Source of the DNA: Cunninghamia lanceolata
Taxonomy: Eukaryota; Streptophyta; Pinopsida; Cupressales; Cupressaceae
Length of the DNA stretch: 64,000 nucleotides
NCBI GenBank assembly: GCA_027924645.1
Contig: BSBN01001687.1
Span: 3,038,001-3,102,000, forward strand
Direction: 5' to 3'
Position numbers and translations under genes: made by a program. This document shows positions 23,931 through 34,253 of the stretch, one piece after another. Below the pieces are notes generated by a model. The model did no database searches, was not told where the DNA came from, and worked only from the letters and a program-made list of their open reading frames with translations. Numbering within the stretch: the stretch's first letter is position 1; the number at the start of each line of letters is the position of its first letter.

Positions 23931-25000
23931 CCAGAAAATCCAGTAACTCAAGAGGATAATATAGAAGTTGAGGAACAAGTTCAAGAAATAGAAGTTCAAG
24001 CAAATCCCAAAACTCACAGGTATGTAAGGATGAATAATCCTAAAGATCAGATCATAGGAGATAGAAATAAAGGTGTTCATACTAGGAGAAGTATTGTTGA
24101 AGATCAAGAAGAGATTTGTTTGATTTCAAAGATTGAACCAAAATCAGTAGGTGAAGCCTACAATAATGAAAACTGGATAAAAGCAATGGAAGAAGAATTA
24201 ATGCAAATTGAAAAAAATCACACTTGGGATCTTGTTTCTAGACCTGAGGATAAAAGTGTTATTGGAACTAAATGGGTCTTCCAGAATAAACTAAATGAAG
24301 ATGGTGAAGTTATAAGAAACAAAGCAAGGTTGGTATGCAAAGGATATTCTCAAGTGGATGGAATTGATTTTGAAGAAACTTTTGCTCCAATAGCAAGAAT
24401 AGAAGTAGTCACATTATTTCTTGCATTTGCTGCTTTCAAAGATTTCAAAGTTTACCAGATGGATGTCAAGTCAGCATTCCTGAATGGAAAGCTAGAAGAA
24501 GAAGTCTACATTGAGCAACCGGAAGGATTCTATTTGTCTGATTAAGAAGATATGGTCTGCAGATTGAGAAAAGCTTTGTATGGACTTAAACAAGCCCCAA
24601 GAGCCTGTTATGCAAGATTGGATAAGTGTCTTCTAAAGCTAGGATTTAGCAAAGACACTGCTGACAGTAATCTTTATTTCAAGATTGATCATGAGCATAT
24701 ATTAATTGTTGAAGTATTTGTTGATTATATCATTTTTGGTGGAAATGGAAGCATGTGTAAGAAATTTGTTGATCAAATGAAAATTGAATTTGAAATGTCC
24801 ATGTTTGGTGAGATGAATTTCTTCTTAGGTTTGCAAATCACTTAGTCAGATAAAGGTATCTTCATATCTCAGTCTAAGTATGTGAGAGAATTGTTGAAAA
24901 AGTTTGGAATGGAGGACTCAAAACTAGTAAGTACTCCTATGGTAACCGGATGCAAGTTGAGCAAAGATGATGATTCACCTAAGGCAGATTAGAAAAGGTC
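23931..25000 (+). pseudogene. Copia 2 reverse transcriptase relic
   Basis: The motifs run in order: [76 protein letters not shown], and the catalytic box altered to VFVDYIIFG (YVDD to FVDY). EMNFFLGLQI lies near 24815. Stops lie at about 24543 (TAA), 24842 (TAG) and 24989 (TAG). The loss of the second catalytic Asp means no activity even if the stops were ignored. Confidence 0.9.
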
Positions 25001-25660
25001 TAGATCAATGATTAGGGGACTGCTTTATTTGACTCAGACCAGACTTGACATTATGAATGCAGTTGGACTTGTTAGATTTCAAGCTAATCCTAGGGAATCC
25101 CATGTTGTAGTAGTCAAAAGAATTTTCAGATATCTAAAGGGAACATTTGATTATGGCTTATGGTATCCAAAGGATAATGACTTCACTCTTCATACATATA
25201 CAGATGCTAATTGGGAAGGAGATGTGGATGATAGGAAAGTACTAGTGGTGGTGCATTCTTCTTGGGAAGAAGGTTGGTTTCTTGTTTGAGCAAAAAGTAG
25301 GAGGCAATATCTTTGTCTACTACAGAGGCAGAGTATATAGCAACAACAAGCAATTGTACTCAAGTCTTGTGGATGAAGCAAATGTTGAAGGATATCAGAA
25401 TTGTGTTTGAAGAACTTGTTACAATTTTCTGTGATAATTCAAGTGCAATAAATATCTCAAAGAATCCGGTGTTACATTCAAAGACTAAGCACATATCCAT
25501 CAAGTTTCATTTCTTGAGAGAAAAAGTAAGTGAGAATGAAGTCAAAATGGAGTTTGTTTCTTTAAAGGATCAGATTGCAGATATATTCACCAAGCCTTTG
25601 CTTAAGGATACTTTTGAGTATCTCAAAGAGAAGTTAGGGGTTATTACCCTTCCTGCTTAG
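25001..25660 (+). pseudogene. Copia 2 RNase H relic and pol end
   Basis: LLYLTQTRLDIMNAVGLVRFQ is the RT-RNase H connection. TDANWEGDVDDRK (near 25200) and SLSTTEAEYIATTSNCTQ (about 25310) are RNase H motifs. The frame is lost between about 25245 and 25310. The end reads DQIADIFTKPLLKDTFEYL and stops at 25658-25660, the natural Copia pol terminus. Confidence 0.88.
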
Positions 25661-25997
25661 AACTAAGATGCACTAGGGTGCATCAGTCCAGTGGAATTCA
25701 CAGTCATATCTTGTGAGCCTGATTGGTGTTAAGGAGATACTACTCAGGAGTAGTCAGTATGCAAATTTTGGAGATCAGTCTGAAACAAAAAGAGGGAGAA
25801 AAGATTGCAAATATGTGACCTTTGCCATTGATGTCAAAGGGGGAGAGAAGTCATGTGAAAAACTAGTTGCTAATGAAAGGGGGAGTAGTGAAGAAAGTAG
25901 CTGCAAAAGTGATAAGAGAAAGGGGGAGGATTTCTTGTCTTGATGGTTGAATCAGTTTTTCACATCATATGTTTCCATCAATGACAAAGGGGGAGAT
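25661..25997 (+). other. Copia 2 pol-to-LTR spacer with four polypurine-like tracts
   Basis: There is no coding region. Four AAAGGGGGAG tracts begin at about 25836, 25875, 25919 and 25987. The last one ends at the 3' LTR and is the functional polypurine tract position, where plus-strand DNA synthesis is primed. GATTGCAAATATGTGACC at about 25803 resembles the LTR start itself. Confidence 0.75.
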
Positions 25998-27364
25998 TGT
26001 TGCAAATATGTGCCTAATCAGTGTTGTCATTGATGTCAACATATCCTTGTTGCCATTGGTGTCAACTGTATTCTATTTTGTTGTCTGTTTAGAAGACTGG
26101 AATGTTGAGGATATTGAGAAAATTAATGAAGATCAATGTATGCGGACCATATGGCTGCACATAGAGGATTGTCTGAAGTAGCTCCAATTAAGATTTGAAA
26201 GGTCCACGTGAAGATTTGAAGAAGCTATGGCCATCTATGTAGAACTAGGTTTTGTTGTGTTCAGAAGAGACATAGTGACAGTAAATTGGTTCAGATTGCT
26301 CCGCATTGAAATATTATGATCTGTGGATATAAAGGCATGTTTGGGAAGTCAGTGTGTATCATCAACTCAAGTGGTTTGTGGTTTGGAGGTACGCAAGTAA
26401 TCTTTCTAGTGTGACAGTCATGGCAGATAGTGTTCTTAAGGTTTTGGATGAAGACGCAAGTGATTCTGATGATTTGGGGGAGTACAGATGTTTTGTTGAA
26501 TTCAATGTGCTTGTGGAGGTCTTTGGATAGTGTGCCTACTGTGTTGGAGGTCTGCATTGAAGATTGAACTCATTGTTGAAGACTTCTTCCTTAGTGTTGT
26601 TGTTCTTCCCAGTCTTGGCCGACCGGATGATTCAAGCGTGTTGCGGATGATCTAAGAAGAATTATATGAAGTGTGGTGTATTGTCTGAGGAAGATTTGGA
26701 TCCCAGTTATGTTTGGCCAACAGTATAGTGATTTGCATTAAGTCAAATTTTTGTAGTGCTGACCTTGATGTTCATTCCAAGGTTGATGAAGCATATAAAT
26801 ACTTGTGAATGAATTGTGGAAAGTTGTCCATGTGTGAAAATGATAAAATCCTAAGAAAGGTAAAGAGGCGGAACATAGAAGAGGAGGAGTAGATGAACAT
26901 GAGCAGTAAGTTATGAAGAGATGGTGAAGAAGTGTTTGGGGTAGAGCAGAAGTTTTGTGAACTTTCAAAGGGATTGAACAAGGCATAAAGAAGATCCTAT
27001 TTCTCAGTTCATTCTTCTTGTATTAAACATAAATTTTTGTAGGTAGTGAGCCTCTTTGAGTAGTGAGCTCTAGGCAGTGAGCTCTAAGCCAAGTGCCTTT
27101 TCATTTCTTTCAAGTACTTTTAACAGGGTACAAATCTTGTGGGTTAAACCCCACCGTGGTTTTCCCTTAACCGAGTTTCCATGTAAAAAATTCTGGTGTT
27201 ATGTGTGTTCAATTTGTTTCTGCTCATGTGTTGTTGACTCATGCTTTAATGTTTACATCATTAATCTGATTGAAAATTGATAAAGAAGATTAAAGGAAGA
27301 AATAGGTTAAATTTTTGGGACAACTGATTCACCCCCCTCTCAGTTGTCCAAACTAATTCCAATA
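25998..27364 (+). repeat. Copia 2 3' LTR, uninterrupted (1367 bp)
   Basis: It starts TGTTGCAAATATGTGCC after the polypurine tract and ends ...CTAATTCCAATA, where the 5' LTR has CCAACA. It preserves the pre-insertion sequence for Copia 3. A motif cluster of TAGTGAGCC/CAGTGAGCT lies at about 27045-27085, then GGTTTTCCCTTAACC and GATTCACCCCCC. Confidence 0.92.
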
Positions 27365-27438
27365 GTAAAGAATTTGCATATCTCTCCCCTCATTATATTA
27401 GTTTAGGAAGTGATTTCCACACACCTAGCTTCCTTTTA
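27365..27438 (+). repeat. Copia 1 3' LTR, right remnant (with Copia 2 target duplication)
   Basis: GTAAAGAATTTGCATATCTC continues the 5' LTR sequence of 8452-8521 after Copia 2. It ends ...TAGCTTCCTTTTA, where the 5' LTR has TTTCA (CA to TA). Bases 27365-27369 are the target duplication of Copia 2. Confidence 0.9.
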
Positions 27439-27779
27439 GCTACATGCACTGGAAAAGTGGAGTAAATGTTGATGGAGTGCAATTAACTTGACACAAAATT
27501 TGAATGTTCTGACAGATAATTGTTGAATGTACCTTCATCAACAGGTCCTGAAGTGAATAGTGGAAGCTTTTATTTTTCTTACTATAAGTCCCTACGGCAT
27601 AATGAAGTGGTCTTTGTGAGGATTGTGGCATTGGTGTTGTGTGTGAACATGAAGAAGGATAAGGAATTATACCTGAGTAACCTCAGGAGGTGAGCTGTGT
27701 AGCTCATCTACTGAGTCACTATGAGAACTGGTAGTGTCTGCTGCTGAGTTTATGTCGGTATCAAAATTATGGCTTGGAC
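27439..27779 (-). other. Gypsy B 3' noncoding region adjoining the Copia 1 insertion
   Basis: No coding signal is seen. It follows the integrase C-terminus of Gypsy B on the minus strand. GCTAC (27439-27443) is the predicted right-hand target duplication of Copia 1. Confidence 0.55.
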
Positions 27780-28990
27780 CATAGCAATTCATTAGAGAAA
27801 GAAAAAAATCTTCTCCTTTTGTTAGCTGTGTATAACTTCAATCTGTGACTATTAACTAGCAATGAGAATCTGACTGCATCTATGGTCTACAATTTAACTG
27901 CTCCATTGGGGAATACCTATTTTATTTCATAGGGGCATAACCATCTAGATTGTAGCTTGCCCTTATAATCTTTGTATTTGGAATCATACAATAAAGCCCA
28001 GTCACACACATGGAATTCTTTAGTCTTGATAAATTCATCATGCCATTTAGTCCTCTACTTTTGAACTATCTCTGTGTGATGGATAGCCTCTATTCTAATT
28101 TCATCTAGCCCATTCAGAATATGTAGCCTCTCTTTATGTGCTACTGTCAAGTCCATGTCAAGTTCTATTGCTATCCTCAGTGTCTTATATTCAAATTCAA
28201 TTGGCAGAACTATTGTTTTTCCATACACTAATTCATAAGATGTAAAGCTTGTAGTTGTTTTCCATGTTGTCCTATATGCCCACATTGCTTCTGGTAATAT
28301 GGCTACCCAGTCTTTTCTATGAATTTGCACTATTTTGGTCAGAATGTTTTCAATCTCTCTATTTGTAACCTCCACCTGCCCATTGGCTTGGGGGTGATAA
28401 GGTGTTGACTTTTTATGCTTAATTTCATATTCTTTAACCAATGTAGAAATGAGTTCAAAAGTGAATTGGGGACCTTGATCAGTTACAATTTCTCTGGGTA
28501 CTCCATATCTAGTAAAGATGTCTTCATACAAGAACTTGGCTACATTTCCAGCTCTTGCAAACTGTAATACTTTAACTTAAACCCACTTTGTCAGATAATC
28601 TATGCAAACCAAAATATATTCCTTGTTATTGGAGGCTGGTGAAATTGTCCCAATGAAGTCTAACCCCCATCTATCAAATGGTGCTAGTGCCACATGTGGC
28701 TGCAAATGCATCTCATCTTTCCTTGTTGGTTTGCCCATTCTTTGACATCTGTCATAGCTCCTTGTATATTTTATTGAATCCTTATGGAGAGTTGGCCAAT
28801 AGTAGCATGTTGTTAAGACCTTAAATGTTATCCTTTTGGCTGCAAAATGACCCCCACATGGCTCATCATAGCAAGCTTTTAGGATGTCAAAGACCTCATC
28901 TTCTGTTATACATCTCTTCATAATATGATATAGACCAATGTAGAATAGATAACCAGTAACCCAAGAGTATGGAAATATTTTATGCACTAG
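27780..28990 (-). pseudogene. Gypsy B integrase relic
   Basis: The zinc-binding domain reads ACYDEPCGGHFAAKRI ... YYWPTLHKDS ... CQRMGKP (28890-28730). The core begins PFDRWGLDFIGTISP and LVCIDYLTKWV. After a stop near 28577 it continues with FTRYGVPREIVTDQGPQF and STPYHPQANGQVEVTNRE, so the D,D,E residues are visible. The C-terminal part YDSKYKDYKGKLQSRW and PNGAVKL lies at 27880-27990. There are stops at about 28577, 28055 and 27925. The enzyme would insert Gypsy cDNA. Confidence 0.88.
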
Positions 28991-29129
28991 CTGTCTCTTT
29001 TCTCTAGGAGAGAAATGTGATGGTATCTACCTTGCCATTAAGTAATTTGCAATATCAACAAACCATGGTGTGTGTACATTGAGAGAAAAAAAATTCTCAT
29101 CTAGAAAAGAGCCATCTACAACACCTTCT

Positions 29130-29590
29130 TCTAACTATGTAGGAAATCTAGATAGAAAATCTACCACCACATTAGCTTTCACAAGCTTATCCACTATTGT
29201 TAGATAAAACTCTTGTAGTAAGAGCAACCATCTGACTAGTCTAGCTCCAACCACAAATTTGTTCATCAAGTACCTAATTGCAGTATGATTAGTGTGGATA
29301 AAGACTGGATAACCAGTGATGTAATGTCTAAACTTGTTAATGGCATAGACAATTGCTAACATCTCTTTCTTTGTGACAGTGTAGTTAAGTTCTGCTCCTT
29401 GTAAGTTCTTGCTGATGTAATAGATATCATACTCCTTATTACCTTCCTTTTGTCCCAATACAGCTCCTATAGAAAAATTAGAAGCATCAGTATGTATGTG
29501 GAAAGGTAATTTCCAATTTGGTCCTCTCAAGACAGGTGCTTGAGTCAAAGCTATCTTAAGTGTCTCAAAAGAGTGCTGACATTCTATGGT
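29130..29590 (-). pseudogene. Gypsy B RNase H relic
   Basis: TQAPVLRGPNWKLPFHIHTD, GAVLGQKEGNKEYDIYYISK, ELNYTVTKKEMLAIVYAINK, FIHTNHTAIRYLM and RWLLLLQEFYLTIVDK are the ordered RNase H motifs of Gypsy elements. The catalytic residues D (HTDAS), E (TKKEML) and D (usually HTDH, here HTNH) show one Asp-to-Asn loss. A stop separates it from RT near 29590. Confidence 0.9.
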
Positions 29591-30500
29591 CTAGTCAAAT
29601 TCTATGTCTTTTGTGAGCAGGGTAAATGAAGGTGCTACAATTTTGTTGAAGTCCTGAATGGATCTCCTATAATAGCCTACATGGCCCATAAAGCTCCTAA
29701 CATCTTTTTGTTTCTGTGGTACAGGAAGTGTAACAATGATCTCAATTTTATGGGGGTATACTTGAATTCCTTCACTTGATATCAAATGTCCTAGAACAAT
29801 CCCTTGAGTCATCATCATAAAACTTTTTTCATGACTCAATGATAGATTGTGTTCTTGACATCCTTTTAGAACTTTCTCTAGATTATTGAGTGTTGTTTCA
29901 TATGTTTCTCCATAGGTGGTGAAGTCATCCATATAGATCTCCATGGAATCATGACCATAATCTGAGAAGATACTTAGCACTACCCTTTGGAAAGTGGCTG
30001 GGGCATTACATAATCCAAAGGGAAGAACATAATAAGCATAAGTACCCCAAGGGCATGTAAATGTAGTCTTATCCTGGTCCCCTAGAGCTATCTTTATCTA
30101 GTTATAGCCACTAAATCCATCTAAGAAGGAGAAGTACTTTCTACCTACTAGGGAATCAAGTACTTGGTCAATGAAAGGAAGTGGAAAGTGATCCTTTCTA
30201 GTGGCTGTGTTTATCTCCCTATAGTCCACACATACCCTCCATTTTCCTCCTTTCTTAGGACCAATGGCTAAAGGTGACACCCATTAGCTATTAGAAATAG
30301 GGTAAATGAAGCCTGCATCAAGTAATTTTTGTATCTCAGTTTTAACTATTTCTCGTAAGGCAGGGTTCATTCTCCTTTGAGGCTGTCTAATTGGCTTGAA
30401 ACCATCATTTATGTAGATCCTATGCATGCATAGGTCTGGATCAATTCCCTTCATGTCATTGTAGTCCCATGCAAAGGCTGATGTGTGTGCCTGTAGCACA
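29591..30500 (-). pseudogene. Gypsy B reverse transcriptase relic
   Basis: QPQRRMNPALREIVKTEI and LLDAGFIYPISNS precede a stop at about 30284. Then MSPLAIGPKKGGKWRVCVDY, TRKDHFPLPFIDQVLD and FSFLDGFSGYN follow, with another stop at about 30098. The catalytic YMDDF lies at about 29930, followed by NLSLSHEKSF and VRSFMGHVGYYRRSIQDF. This is complete RT motif order, broken by two or three stops. The unusual YMDD variant is common in this branch. Confidence 0.9.
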
Positions 30501-31900
30501 GTATTTAGGGAATTCTATTGTTCTTCAGTTAGGGCATTGTTAACATTCAGCATTTTACCTGGCATGATTTCCAATGTTTTGGAAGCTGATTGCACAGATG
30601 AAAGGTCATATTCACTAATGTTGGGGACACATTCTTGTGGTAGTAAAGAGTGGAAAAGCTGGGATATTTCTTCTAAAGAATTTACGAGTATGATGTTATG
30701 CAGTGGGTCTTGTAGACATGACAAACAGTCTTGTTGATGTAGGTCCCTACTACAATTATTATGTATGATGTGGTCAAATAAGTCACCCTCATATTGGTTT
30801 ACCAACAAGGGACTGCATTTAATGGTCATGAATGTTTGTAGTGAATAGTGGTCTTCTTATTCCAAGGTAGGCCCTATAACTTGTTCTAGATTTTCATGAG
30901 GTTGGGCTGGAGGATAGAGGACCAATTTCTTGGTTATAGCTCCATTTGAGATTATCATGTTCCTAGTCCTACAACCTATGAATGCATCAGTTGTTGCTAA
31001 CCATGGTCTACCTAAGATAAGTGGATATACTGCAAGGTTGACCTTTGCTTGTAAGACTATGAAATTTGTAGGATACTCCCAGAAATCTAATGCTATGACT
31101 ATGTCCTCAATGATCCCTTCAGGTTTTACTGTTGACCTATCTGTCAATTGTAAAATAGTTGGTGTAGGCCTGAGGTTAGGTAGTTGAAGTAACTACATCG
31201 TTTCCTTAGTTATGTCATTAATTGCTGCCCCTAAGTCAATCAAGGTATTTTTGATAAGGGTCTCATTTATCTTAACATCCACTAGTGGACTACTAGGGTC
31301 TGTGTATTTAGGGACAATTATATTCCCTTGCATAATATCAACAAGGTTTCCTAAGACATGTACTATCTGAGGATCCTTCCTCTTTCTCCCTGGATTTTTA
31401 AGGCAAAGGTCCCTTATTGTCTTGGTATAAATTAGGATATCCTTGATAGCTTGAATGAGGGGGATTTTGATATTAACATTCTTAAGTTGACCCAATAGAT
31501 CTATCTTAGCTTGGGTATGATGTTTTGCAAAGGCTAAATGCTCAAGGAAAGGAGGCTTTGGACTTGAGATAGTTTGATTTAACTAGTTTGACTTAGGATC
31601 CAAAGGTGAATTTTCTAAAGCTTCAACTGTGGGTTCCTCATCCACCATGTTAGTGATTTGAGGGGATGAAGGCCCAGCTAGTGTTTTCCTTGACCTGAGG
31701 TGGACATCACTCATCTCTACCCCATAAGTGGGGTATTGAATAGCCTCATTAGTGTATGTCTATTGGACAGGCTTGTTATTGGGGTTAGGTGTAGGTTGGG
31801 CAGGCAGTTGTGGTGCTCTTGGTGGCTGAGATGTTGTGTTTGATGGATTGGGCATAATAGCCTATTGTTGTAGCTGAGAAGGCAACAAAGGTTGTGGGTA
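30501..31900 (-). pseudogene. Gypsy B protease and pol N-terminal region relic
   Basis: LLGQLKNVNIKIPLIQAIKD (about 31490) and CLKNPGRKRKDPQIVHVLGN form the gag-protease junction. The protease active site reads NTLIDLGAAINDI at about 31225. DLGA is the usual form in Athila-like elements. ILGRPWLATTDAFIGC at about 31010 is the C-terminal protease segment. 30857-30515 carries the acidic pol N-terminus. Stops lie near 31193, 30857 and 30515. Confidence 0.82.
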
Positions 31901-33080
31901 ATTCATATTTTGGTTCTACCACTATTGTCCCTTTTGCCATTATGGTTGCCATTGACTTTGTTGTACTAGCCATTGAGGATTGTAATTGGGACCTTGGAAA
32001 TTTTGTTGAGGCCATACATTTGGTTGCTGTTGGTTCTAGTTTTGCTGAGGGTTTTGCCATTGTTGAGGGTTTTTCCATTGGTTTTGGGTATTTGGCCAAG
32101 GCTGGGGGTTCCAACCAGAGAAACTATGATTACCAACTAGAAATGATGTATTGAAACTTAGAGGGTCTTTTGGCATACCTTGTCTTGGTTTCCATGGCTT
32201 TCTTTATGCAACATAGAATAGATGCCCATCTTCACTTTCAAATGGTTGAAAATGTGGTTTCTTTGATTTGTCTTCTGTAATACTAGCCACCCTTTTACAC
32301 TTGCAATTGGATTTCCTTTTTCTACAGGTGGAGCAGTATTCAGTAAGTATTGCTTCAGCCTCCTCCTGCTTCTTCTTCAAATGTAGAGTGTCCAACTGAG
32401 TAGCTAGGTGACTTATAATATCTTCTTTCATGTTGGTCAGCAGGTTGCTCAACTCCACCCTTGAAACTGAATTAGATGTCTTGCCAATGGTAGATGTTCC
32501 TTCCCCCCTTATCTTCTTGGTAAAGGACCTTGAGTGGTTCCTGCAAACTTTACAGATATCATCAAAGGGTAATTGAGACACATCTCCTGCCCCAATAAGA
32601 TTAAGGGGATCCATGCAGTCATCATTGACTACTCTAAAAAATACAAGCTTCAAGGATTCATCTGAGAGTTGATTCTGTGGGTTTTTCTTTAAGAAGAATT
32701 GGAACCTTTATACATAATCTTCCAATGGTTCATCCTCTCTTTGAGTCATCCTAAAAATGTAATCTCTTCTCCTATCAATTCCTCTACAATAATCTTGGTA
32801 CTTCTCCAAGAATTTTGTTTTCATTGTGTCCCAATTTGGAATAGCATCTTTACCCAGTCCCATAAACCATCTCAGGGTAGCATCCTAAAAAGTTATTGTC
32901 TAGTAAACTTGGTGACAATCACACAATTCAGAGGAAAAACCTGACTGAACAGTCCACTTGGACCTTTGGAAATACCTTCTTTGAATTATGGACCATGGCT
33001 AGTAAGCTTGTGATGGCACTGGCACTGTATGTGCTTCCAAAGATTTAAGACTACCTAACTCATCCTAAGATAGTGTTACA
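31901..33080 (-). pseudogene. Gypsy B gag relic
   Basis: The capsid motif ATLRWFMGLGKDAIPNWDTM lies at about 32880, followed by KFLEKYQDYCRGIDRR and RMTQREDEPLEDYV. VSQLPFDDICKVCRNHSRSF sits near 32560. A Cys-rich segment EYCSTCRKRKSNCKCKR lies at about 32320. Downstream is a Trp/Asn/Pro/Gln-rich tail with WKNPQQWQNPQQ units at about 32080. Stops occur at about 32697, 32885 and 32033. It would encode the particle protein. The exact start could not be fixed. Confidence 0.8.
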
Positions 33081-34250
33081 CTTGCTAGGAAATCTCAAAA
33101 CTACATAACAGTAAGGAAAGTAATGCTGGTACTATTGCTACAGGTACATACAATAAAAGACTATAACTAATTTCTTTTAAGGAATGAATGCTAAGGGTTA
33201 ACTTCATATTGATAATCTAACATACACTCTACACTCCGGAGAACAACAAGTTGAAGCAAACCAGAATAACTCAAGAATCTAATTGATCATGCATTTATGA
33301 AATAAATGTTACAACAATGATAACATGCTGGAAATGAAGTGAGGAACAGATACCTTGAGTGGCACTTGCTCAAGTGACTATCTCCAATGATCTAACTCAA
33401 ATTTAGTTTCTTAGATTGACACAATCATACTAATCCCAAATCATTCATTACACAATCTTTACAATATCACATGAGATTCTACTGGAAGATTTTATTCATG
33501 AATTCATCATCAAATAAATATTGTTTGTGTAACTAACTGGAAAAAGATCTGGTAACTATATTTGCAAATTAAACAAAAACTAACTTCAAAACTTAAACTA
33601 CCTCAACCATTGAGCAATACATATAGGCACAGGGGATTTTATTAAAAAAAGGTCTCTTAATTGAAATCATAAATCACCACTTCCTACATACTAGAGTGTG
33701 ATAAATGCCAAGCAATTAATAACTAAAAAAGAAAGAAAGAAGAGTCCAAATGAAATTGAGACTCTTGTTGTAATAGAACTGAAACATGGACTGGTTGAAT
33801 AAGTCACATTAGACTCCTGACTGCAACAGAATTCTTCCCCTTCAATCATCTTTATTAATTGTCATCATGATGTGTAGCAATCTTCATCAAGTGCCTCCAT
33901 GTTGTAGTTATTGCGCTCAGTTTATTTTGGAACCTCCCCTGCCCTGCTGTCTAGGAACTCTTTGGCTGCGGGCTGCAGCTTACAGTTGTTGTAGGTTACA
34001 GTCCATCTCCTCTAGCTACAAGAGTTAGTTCACAAAACATGCACACAATACTAAAAACCATAGTCAATCACATATATTCTTTGTAATTCATACATCCCCA
34101 CACATAATCATGCAATATCCATCATATTATAACCATATTTCCATATACTTAATAATCAGGTTTAGGTTTGCATAATGAATATAAGAGATAGCATAATGTA
34201 GAAATATGTATAAGATAATGTCTGAGAATGTCTATGAACTTGCATAAAAC
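33081..34250. other. AT-rich stretch, probably Gypsy B leader or LTR; no gene seen
   Basis: I see no reading frame with family resemblance, no TG...CA pair and no primer-binding site. Position next to gag suggests leader and/or 5' LTR of Gypsy B. The partner LTR is not in the window to test this. Confidence 0.4.
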
Positions 34251-34253
34251 CAT

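Larger units (their letters stand above)
13712..27364 (+). mobile_element. Copia 2: SIRE-like Ty1/Copia element with TSD GTAAA, itself split by Copia 3
   Basis: A plus-strand Copia element is flanked by perfect 5-bp duplications GTAAA (13707-13711, 27365-27369). Its LTRs are about 1.36 kb, with an initiator-Met PBS, gag, pol and repeated AAAGGGGGAG tracts before the 3' LTR. Long LTRs ending in ...GATTCACCCCCCTCTCAGTTGTCC and the multiple purine tracts are typical of the SIRE/Maximus branch. There is no env-like ORF, because only about 340 bp separate pol from the 3' LTR. All domains are present but broken by stops, mostly TAG. Confidence 0.92.
7508..27438 (+). mobile_element. Copia 1: Tnt1/Tork-like Ty1/Copia element, split by a nested insertion
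   Basis: This is a plus-strand Copia element. Its 5' LTR lacks about 41 bp at the start, and it has a PBS of initiator-Met type, gag-pol, a polypurine tract and a 3' LTR. The 3' LTR is split at 13711/27370 by Copia 2. Domain order gag, protease, integrase, RT, RNase H is diagnostic of Ty1/Copia. The gag start (EKFNGSNFELWKLKMED) is of the Tnt1/Tork kind. Stops occur in every domain. The right flank begins GCTAC at 27439, and the matching target duplication should lie left of the window beyond Gypsy A. Confidence 0.9.
27439..34250 (-). mobile_element. Gypsy B: Athila/OTA-like Ty3/Gypsy element, partial
   Basis: The minus strand carries gag, protease, RT, RNase H and integrase in Ty3/Gypsy order. 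The RT segment TRKDHFPLPFIDQVLD and the protease form IDLGAAIN are typical of the Athila branch. Its 3' end is cut by the insertion of Copia 1 at 27438/27439, so the 3' LTR should continue left of the window. No clear 5' LTR or PBS was recognised between 33080 and 34250, and the right boundary is uncertain. All domains have stops. Confidence 0.85.

Noticed and set aside
31193..31260. Gypsy B protease DLGA read as an inactivating change
   Set aside because: DLGA is the usual form in Athila-like elements, so it marks the lineage and is not a defect.
31785..32114. 109-codon open frame on the minus strand inside Gypsy B
   Set aside because: The neighbouring frame reads the WxNPQQ gag tail in order with the rest of gag, so this frame is a shadow.
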